48,333 nt of DNA from Allorhizocola rhizosphaerae (lineage in GTDB: Bacteria > Actinomycetota > Actinomycetes > Mycobacteriales > Micromonosporaceae): assembly GCF_003426775.1 (NCBI RefSeq), contig NZ_QJUG01000039.1:1-48333 (forward strand), written 5' to 3'. Shown one piece after another: positions 43,029-48,333 of this stretch (position 1 is the first letter of the stretch; each line of letters opens with the position of its first letter). Both the position numbers and the translations under genes were made by a program. The notes under the pieces are model-generated. The model did not search any database and was not told the DNA's origin. It was given only the letters and a program-made list of their open reading frames with translations.

Positions 43029-44557
43029 TGAGCTACGCCAAAGTGCTGTGCGCCACCCTGGTCGGCGTGGGCGGCCACCTGGTGGAGGTGGAGGCCTACC
43101 TGGCGGCCGGGCTGCCCGCCGTGATCCTGACCGGCCTGCCCGACTCGGCGCTCTATGAGGCGCGCGAGCGGGTGCGCGCCGCCATCGTCAACTCCGGTGC
43201 GCCGTGGCCGTCGCAACGGATCAGCGTCAACCTGCTGCCCGCATACATCCGGAAGTCCGGATCGGCCTTCGACCTTGCCATGGCGCTGGCCGTGCTCGGC
43301 GGCGCCGACGAACTGCCGATGGGGCCGCTCGCTCAGGTGCTCGTGATTGGAGAGTTGGGATTGGACGGAACGGTGTTGCCCGTGCACGGCGTGCTGCCGA
43401 TGGTGGCGGGCGCGGCCCGGGTCGGGGTCAGCAGAGTGATCGCGCCGGCGGCCAACGCGGCCGAGGCGGCGCTTGTGCCGGGCGTGCGGGTGATGGCGGT
43501 GGGCTCGCTCAGGGAGGTGATCCAGTTCGCCCGGGGCGAGCGCCCACTGGGTGCGCCGCCCACTCCCATCCCACCGGAGCCGTCCGGCCCCGTGCCCGAC
43601 CTCGTCGACGTCGCCGGTCAGAGCATGGGCCGGGTGGCGATCGAGGTTGCCGCAGCCGGTGGGCACCACGTCGCCTTCTTCGGGTTGCCCGGAGGCGGCA
43701 AGACGATGCTGGCGCAGCGGCTTCCGTCGCTGCTTCCCGACCTCGATGACGAAGCGGCGCTGGAGGTCACGTCGCTGCACTCGGTCGCGGGCAAGCTCGC
43801 GCCCGGCTCGCCGCTCATCAGGCGCCCGCCGATCCAGGCCCCGCACCACACGGCAAGCGTGGCCGCACTCGTCGGCGGCGGCAGCGGGCTGGCCCGGCCG
43901 GGCGCGCTCTCGCTGGCGCACATGGGTTGTCTGTTGCTCGACGAGGCCCCGGAGTTCTCCGGTCGCGCGCTCGACGCGCTGCGCCAACCGCTGGAGGAGG
44001 GCCAGATCACGCTCGGGCGAAGCCAGGGCGTCGTGGTTTACCCGGCGCGGATACAGCTGGTGCTCACGGCAAACCCGTGCGCGTGCGGGCAGGCCGGCGA
44101 TCGGTGCGAGTGCCCGCCGTTCGCCAAACGGCGCTACCTTCGCCGACTCACGGGGCCGCTGCTGGATCGGATCGACATCCAGCTGGAGCTGTTCCCGCTC
44201 AAGGCGGGTGACCTCATGGCCGACTCCTCGATGCGCGAGGCATCCCAGGTCGTCGCCAAGCGGGTGGCGGCGGCGCGCGAGGCATCCGCGGCCCGCTGGG
44301 GCAAGCTTGGATGGTCCACAAATGCGGCCGTTCCCGGGCGGGTGCTGCGCGACCCGCGCTGGCGGATGCCGGCCGGCGAAATGGCGGCGCTGCGGCGGCA
44401 GCTCGACACCGGGCGGATCTCGGCGCGCGGATACGACCGCATCCTTCGCCTGGCGTGGACCGCGGCCGACCTGCTCGGCAACGACCGGCCCGGCGCTAGC
44501 GAGCTTGACCTGGCCATCAAACTGCGAGTGAGGGCGGTCGACGATGTCCGGTTCTGA
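43028..44557 (+). CDS. comM: ComM/YifB family Mg-chelatase-like AAA+ ATPase (branch-migration helicase)
   Basis: A hexameric ATPase that helps insert incoming single-stranded DNA during transformation in Gram-negative bacteria. The 509-residue protein has the N-terminal Lon-like domain (VEVEAYLAAGLPAVILTGLPDSALYEARERV), Walker A GLPGGGKT, Walker B CLLLDEAPEF, sensor region QLVLTANPCACG with the zinc-like cysteines CACGQAGDRCECPP, and the C-terminal Mg-chelatase domain (ISARGYDRILRLAWTAADL). Overlaps yraN by one base and dprA by 14. Confidence 0.96.
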   Translation: MSYAKVLCATLVGVGGHLVEVEAYLAAGLPAVILTGLPDSALYEARERVRAAIVNSGAPWPSQRISVNLLPAYIRKSGSAFDLAMALAVLGGADELPMGPLAQVLVIGELGLDGTVLPVHGVLPMVAGAARVGVSRVIAPAANAAEAALVPGVRVMAVGSLREVIQFARGERPLGAPPTPIPPEPSGPVPDLVDVAGQSMGRVAIEVAAAGGHHVAFFGLPGGGKTMLAQRLPSLLPDLDDEAALEVTSLHSVAGKLAPGSPLIRRPPIQAPHHTASVAALVGGGSGLARPGALSLAHMGCLLLDEAPEFSGRALDALRQPLEEGQITLGRSQGVVVYPARIQLVLTANPCACGQAGDRCECPPFAKRRYLRRLTGPLLDRIDIQLELFPLKAGDLMADSSMREASQVVAKRVAAAREASAARWGKLGWSTNAAVPGRVLRDPRWRMPAGEMAALRRQLDTGRISARGYDRILRLAWTAADLLGNDRPGASELDLAIKLRVRAVDDVRF

Positions 44558-45692
44558 CAGCGAAGTCCTCCGGGCGCGACTGCTGCTCGGCTGGCTTGCC
44601 GAGCCAGGCAGCAGGCCCATGCACGAGTTGGTGGCCAAGCACGGCCCGGTGGAAGCGTTGGCCCGTCTGGTGTCCGGCGGGGGGCCGAAAGACCTCACCG
44701 CCGCCGTGGCCACGCGACTGGCCGGGCAGGATCCGAGGCGGGTCGTCGAACATCTGCTGGCTCAGGCGAAGCGGCTCGGGGCCACCCTGCTGACCCCGGA
44801 GAGTCCACATTGGCCGGTCGCGTTGGACGATCTGAAGCGGCTCGACGAGCGCGATTCGTGTCCGCCGCAGGCGCTGTGGATACGCGGGCACATCCGGCTC
44901 GACGAGGCGTGTCAACGTGCCGTCGCCATCGTCGGTGCGCGGGCAAGCACGCCCTACGGCGAGCACGTGGCTTCCGAGATGGCCTACGAGTTGGCCGAGC
45001 GCGGGTGGACGGTCGTGTCCGGCGGGGCATACGGCATTGACGCCGCCGCGCATCGCGGGGCTCTCGCAGCGCACGGCATCACCGTGGCGGTGATGGCGGG
45101 CGGGGTCGACCGGCTATATCCGAGCGGCAACAGCGCACTGCTGGAAAAGATCGCCGAGCGAGGGTTGCTCATCAGCGAATGGCCGCCGACCGCGGCGCCG
45201 CACAGAGTTCGGTTCCTGACTCGCAATCGCGTCATCGCGGCCCTGACCCGAGGCACGGTCGTGGTCGAGGCGGGGGCGCGCAGCGGCGCCAGGCAGACGC
45301 TGGGGCGAGCGCGCAAGCTCGGACGGCGGGTGATGGCGGTGCCCGGACCTGTGACGTCGAGCATGTCGGCAGGGTGTCATGAGGAGCTGCGGCGAGACGG
45401 CGACGATGGAGCCAGGCTGGTCACCAACGCCGCCGAGGTGCTGGAGGAGATCGGGTCGGTCGGCGACGACCTCGCGCCCCGGCCGCAGGGCGAGCAGCGG
45501 GCATACGACTCGCTCAACCGGACGGAGCTGGCCATCCTCGACGCCACGCCGCGCCGCCCGCCCGCGACGGTGGCGGCGATTGCGGCAGCGGCCGGAGTTT
45601 CGGCACTGCATGCGTCCGTGGCGTTGCCGTCCTTGGAGTTGCGGGGATTCGTGCGGGTGGATCGTGGCGGGCGCTATCGACTCAACCCGTAG
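44544..45692 (+). CDS. dprA: DNA-processing protein DprA
   Basis: Binds single-stranded DNA and loads RecA. The 382-residue protein has an N-terminal SAM-like part, then the Rossmann fold with AIVGARASTPYGEHVASEMAYELAERGWTVVSGGAYGIDAAAHRGAL, VMAGGVDRLYP, RFLTRNRVIAALT and VVVEAGARSGARQTLGRARKLGR, and a C-terminal winged helix (about residues 320-382). Its ATG lies inside the end of comM, so the two are translationally coupled. Confidence 0.97.
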   Translation: MSGSDSEVLRARLLLGWLAEPGSRPMHELVAKHGPVEALARLVSGGGPKDLTAAVATRLAGQDPRRVVEHLLAQAKRLGATLLTPESPHWPVALDDLKRLDERDSCPPQALWIRGHIRLDEACQRAVAIVGARASTPYGEHVASEMAYELAERGWTVVSGGAYGIDAAAHRGALAAHGITVAVMAGGVDRLYPSGNSALLEKIAERGLLISEWPPTAAPHRVRFLTRNRVIAALTRGTVVVEAGARSGARQTLGRARKLGRRVMAVPGPVTSSMSAGCHEELRRDGDDGARLVTNAAEVLEEIGSVGDDLAPRPQGEQRAYDSLNRTELAILDATPRRPPATVAAIAAAAGVSALHASVALPSLELRGFVRVDRGGRYRLNP

Positions 45693-45703
45693 ACTTCTCA
45701 CGC

Positions 45704-46855
45704 ATGATCGACGGCGCGCGTGACATGTTTGTCCTTGACCCTGCGGCAGCCCACCTCAATCACGGCTCATTCGGTTCCGTGCCAACGATTGCGCGGGACG
45801 CGCGGCGTCAATTGCTCGATGAGCATGACGCCAACCCGATGCGCATGATCACCGGCGATCTCTGGGAGCGGACCAACGCGGCACGTGACGAGTGTGCCGC
45901 CTTCCTCGGTGCCGAGCCTTCGCTGTGCGCGTTCGTCAACAACGCCACATATGGCACTGCGCTCGCGCTGAACTCGCTCGACCTCGCCGAGGGCGACGAG
46001 ATCGTCATCACCGATCACAGCTACAACGCCACCACGCTGGCCGTGGGAGATGCCGGCCGACGCTTCGGCGCCAAGGTGGTGGTGGCTCCGGTGGACCTCG
46101 GTGCGTCCGCGGCCGATACGGTTGCGGCGGTGCTGGGCCGGTTCAGCGAGCGCACCAAACTTGTCATCGTGGACGAGGTGTCGTCGGCGACCGCGCAACG
46201 GCACCCGATCGCCGCGCTGACCGAGGCGGTTCACGATGTCGGCGCGCCGATCCTGGTCGACGCCGCCCACTCGCCCGGCATGCTGCGGGCGCCACTGTCC
46301 GGAGTGGACCCGGACTTCTGGGTCGGCAACATGCACAAGTGGGCCTTCGCCCCCGGCGGCACGGCCCTGTTCCGGGTCTCGCAAGCGTGGCGGGACAGGC
46401 TCAACCCGCTGGTCGTGTCGCACTTCCACCACAACGGATACCCGGCCAACATTGAGCAGCAGGGCACGCGGGACCCCAGCACCTGGCTCGCCGCCCCCGT
46501 CGGGCTCACGCTGTTCGAACGGTTCGGCGAGACGGAGATCCAGCGCCACAACGCCGAGCTGGCGGCATACGGCCAGAAGGTCCTCGGCGCCGCGCTGGGC
46601 GTCGAAGCCGGCGAACTGCCCGACCCGGGTCAAGGTGTCAGCATGCGCATCATCCCCCTGCCGGACCGGCTCATCCCCGACCACCAGGCGGCCATGCTCA
46701 TCCGGCGCCGCATCGCGGACGAACTCGCCACCGAGGTCGCCATCAACCTCTGGCGCGACCGGGCATGGCTGCGCGTGAGCGCACAGATCTACAACAGCCC
46801 GGACGAATACGACCGGCTCGCCGATCGCCTGCCCGCATTCCTCGCCGCGCTCTGA
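45704..46855 (+). CDS. PLP-dependent aminotransferase class V (isopenicillin-N epimerase-like)
   Basis: A 383-residue cytoplasmic enzyme of the NifS/CefD fold. Visible are the start LDPAAAHLNHGSFGSVP, VNNATYGTALALNSLDL, ITDHSYNATTLAVGDAG, the cofactor aspartate region LVDAAHSPG and the Schiff-base lysine in NMHKWAFAPGGTALF. CefD itself epimerises isopenicillin N; no beta-lactam genes are present, so this is probably a desulphurase, lyase or epimerase of other use. ATG 45704 lacks a clear ribosome site; ATG 45725 would lose seven residues. Confidence 0.9.
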   Translation: MIDGARDMFVLDPAAAHLNHGSFGSVPTIARDARRQLLDEHDANPMRMITGDLWERTNAARDECAAFLGAEPSLCAFVNNATYGTALALNSLDLAEGDEIVITDHSYNATTLAVGDAGRRFGAKVVVAPVDLGASAADTVAAVLGRFSERTKLVIVDEVSSATAQRHPIAALTEAVHDVGAPILVDAAHSPGMLRAPLSGVDPDFWVGNMHKWAFAPGGTALFRVSQAWRDRLNPLVVSHFHHNGYPANIEQQGTRDPSTWLAAPVGLTLFERFGETEIQRHNAELAAYGQKVLGAALGVEAGELPDPGQGVSMRIIPLPDRLIPDHQAAMLIRRRIADELATEVAINLWRDRAWLRVSAQIYNSPDEYDRLADRLPAFLAAL

Positions 46856-47336
46856 TCCGAAAGCCGCCCCATTATGAAACGCTTCGACCTCATATGCCGG
46901 GCGGTTTCGACACGGCCAGGGTCCCGCATCGGCGCGCTAACTACGAACACCTTCCGGCCCGGGCCAACCAGGCGGATTCCGTTGTCTTCCTAGACCGAAC
47001 CCGCGCCTTGCCCTTCTCCACCAGGTCAGCTCTGCGCGCCGCGCTGATTCCTGGCCGCAGAGTCTGCCGTGCTTGCAAGCGAGTCAGCGGGGCGAGGAGC
47101 GGGCGGGCCACCGGCCAGATAGGCAAGCTGCGCGAACGCATGCGGCCGACGGCCATGTGGGCCAGTCGAGACGTGTCCGATCCCGCTATTGCTGCCCCTG
47201 ATCAAAGGCGGTGATCAGGACGGAGCAGATTGAGTGAGACGTGGCTGCAGGTTCGTGTTCCGTTGAACTTGCTCCGAAAACAGCGGAAATTTGACCGCGT
47301 CTCGTCGATCGCGGGTGAGGTCTACTGTTTGACCTC
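46856..47336. other. 481-bp gap without a supported gene
   Basis: Open frames on both strands here show no family motifs and mixed codon use. No tRNA-like cloverleaf, terminator with U-tract or repeat stands out. It may contain the promoter of the GrpB-family gene and decayed coding DNA. Confidence 0.45.
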
Positions 47337-47909
47337 GTGCCGTTCCCCGATGAGAGCCTGACCGTGGCGGTGCGTCCGTATGACCCGTCGTGGCCGGCGG
47401 ACTTCGCGCTGATCTCTGCCGAGCTGAGTGCGGCGTTGGGCGATATTGCGCGGGCGGTGGACCACGTGGGTTCGACATCGATTCCCGGAATGCCGGCTAA
47501 GGACTGCATCGACGTGCAGGTTCGGGTGGGTCGGATGGACCGTGAGGCGATCATGCCCGCGTTGTCGGCGATCGGGTTCCGCCTGCGCGACGAACCGTGG
47601 AACACCGAAGAGACATCATTTGACGTCACGAGCCCGAAGCTGGTGTTCGCCCCGCCTGTCGGTGCGCGGAGGGCCAACGTTCATGTGCGGGCGTTCGGCT
47701 CACCCAATGCCCGCTTCGCGTTGCTGTTCCGTGATTACCTGAGGAACAGTCCGGTGGCGCGTGAAGCGTGGGGTGCGTTCAAGGTGCGGCTGGCGCAGGA
47801 TGTGACGGATCTCTACTCGTTTGGCCAGATCAAGCAACCAGCCATGGTGGTGCTCATGGAAGCGGCGTGCGGCTGGGCCGCCGAGTCCGGATGGACCACG
47901 CCGGAGTAG
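47337..47909 (+). CDS. GrpB family protein (nucleotidyltransferase-like fold)
   Basis: A 190-residue protein with the GrpB/UPF0157 signature. VRPYDPSWPADFALISAEL is followed by DHVGSTSIPGMPAKDCIDVQVRVG (about residues 42-65) and ANVHVRAFGSPNARFALLFRDYLRNSPVAREAW (about 113-145). The family has a nucleotidyltransferase-like fold and often occurs as a stand-alone gene or fused to dephospho-CoA kinase; its biochemical role is not settled. GTG 47337 is the start used. A GTG at 47364 also gives a full signature. Confidence 0.88.
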   Translation: MPFPDESLTVAVRPYDPSWPADFALISAELSAALGDIARAVDHVGSTSIPGMPAKDCIDVQVRVGRMDREAIMPALSAIGFRLRDEPWNTEETSFDVTSPKLVFAPPVGARRANVHVRAFGSPNARFALLFRDYLRNSPVAREAWGAFKVRLAQDVTDLYSFGQIKQPAMVVLMEAACGWAAESGWTTPE

Positions 47910-47924
47910 GTGCCTCGGAGATCT

Positions 47925-48225
47925 CTAGACCAATTCGTTTTCCCAGTCTTGCAGCGATGGTTCGATCTGGTAGCCGGGTGAGCAGCAGGCGCGGATCCAT
48001 TGCGTCGCGCGGCGTTGGGCCTCGGTTTGGCGGATGACGTATCCATCGTGGTCGCTGCTGAGCACGTTGGTGAAGACCGTCTCAGTTGTGGGCCGAGTTC
48101 GATGAGGTGTGGCCGGTAGTCGATCCCGGCGAGGATGTCTGGGTCGAGGTTGCCGTCGGCCAACCGGTAGGCGAAGTTGCGAATGCCGATCGGATTTCCT
48201 GGGCCAGCCTGTTAGGCGTGCGGTG
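47925..48225 (-). pseudogene. Frameshifted remnant of an unknown gene
   Basis: Reading the reverse strand, RLAQEIRSA (near 48210) changes frame to IRNFAYRLADGNLDPDILAG (about 48120-48190), continuing as DYRPHLIELGPQ, then shifts again near 48082 to ETVFTNVLSSDHDGYVIRQT (about 48020-48080), and runs on as EAQRRATQWIRACC and LQDWENELV to a TAG at 47925. The pieces have natural protein-like composition and GC-rich third positions, but I do not recognise the family. At least two frameshifts make it a broken gene. A convergent neighbour of the GrpB gene. Confidence 0.55.
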
Positions 48226-48333
48226 AGTGGTCGCCGTGGTGGTGTGGGGTGATGGCTGCGAAGGGGCCGGGTGGTTTAGGGGGATGGAGCGCGGATGAGG
48301 CGGAAGGGGCGGTGTAGGGGGCGGCGGCGGTGG
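48226..48333 (+). other. G-rich window end
   Basis: The last 108 bases are strongly G-rich on the + strand, with few C and several GGG/GGGG runs (for example GGGGCCGGG, TTAGGGGG and GTAGGGGGCGG). No reading frame is credible. The tract could form G-quadruplex structure or be low-complexity sequence at a contig edge. Confidence 0.45.

Noticed and set aside
42437-44713. 758-codon open frame on the minus strand
   Set aside because: It is antisense to comM, whose motifs and codon pattern are clear. Long antisense frames are common in high-GC DNA.
46856-47336. tRNA or small protein genes in the gap
   Set aside because: No cloverleaf or convincing coding frame could be found by eye. Open frames here have mixed, shadow-like composition.

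Overview
The window is chromosomal DNA from a high-GC actinomycete. The base composition, frequent GTG/TTG starts and short stop/start overlaps fit, and so does the gene content: a MapB-type methionine aminopeptidase, a GlnA4-like amine ligase, the Rip1 protease, an LCP ligase, a DUF4081 acetyltransferase, and the order rpsB-tsf-pyrH-frr-cdsA-rlmN. The set dxr-rip1-ispG-DUF4081 acetyltransferase and the mapB-glnA4-amidotransferase-aldehyde dehydrogenase-SDR set also lie near each other in Mycobacterium tuberculosis (from memory). A DivIVA-domain protein beside rlmN suggests Micromonosporales or Glycomycetales, but I cannot fix the genus. No rRNA, tRNA, CRISPR array, insertion sequence or prophage was seen.

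Layout. 1-700 (+): the end of an FtsX-like permease and a deazaflavin-dependent nitroreductase. 675-9598 (-): a long co-directional run with an acetyltransferase, a membrane protein, an amine-catabolic operon (gamma-glutamyl-amine ligase, frameshifted aldehyde dehydrogenase, SDR, gamma-glutamyl hydrolase), a 144-bp palindrome, mapB, a 22-codon ORF, a VIT1/CCC1 transporter and a cryptic ATP-grasp protein. 9.6-15 kb: PadR regulator, HEAT-repeat protein, and a C4-dicarboxylate transporter divergent from its CitA/DcuS-type two-component system. 15-21 kb (-): ispG, rip1, dxr, LCP, rhomboid. 21-34 kb is accessory: FAD oxidoreductase, TetR/MMPL pair, PhoX-like Tat protein, a very large family-4 polysaccharide lyase, subtilase, a metallo-beta-lactamase/Rieske fusion, and small secreted or membrane proteins. 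34-41.5 kb (-): DivIVA-domain protein, rlmN, cdsA, frr, pyrH, tsf, rpsB. 41.5-48.3 kb: esterase pseudogene, yraN-comM-dprA, a class V aminotransferase, a GrpB-family protein, and a decayed, G-rich end.

How the genes work together. The MEP pathway of isoprenoid synthesis is represented by dxr and ispG, with the Rip1 intramembrane protease between them. The amine operon would glutamylate an amine, oxidise the aldehyde and hydrolyse the gamma-glutamyl product, but its dehydrogenase reading frame is broken. The dctA/sensor/regulator trio is a self-contained C4-dicarboxylate sensing and uptake unit. The 34-41 kb block is housekeeping translation, nucleotide, lipid and RNA-modification machinery, with structured leaders and intergenic repeats.

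The most notable signals are: several intergenic palindrome families (3877-4020 with a solo half at 15061; 18832/22681; 21046; 33925); a mini-gene that duplicates the start of the downstream transporter and is coupled to genes on both sides; a polysaccharide lyase whose C-terminal domain is split by two inserted domains; two matching CGATATATCG sites, one in front of a PadR gene and one 16 kb away; and perfect 35-bp-period repeats between rpsB and tsf.
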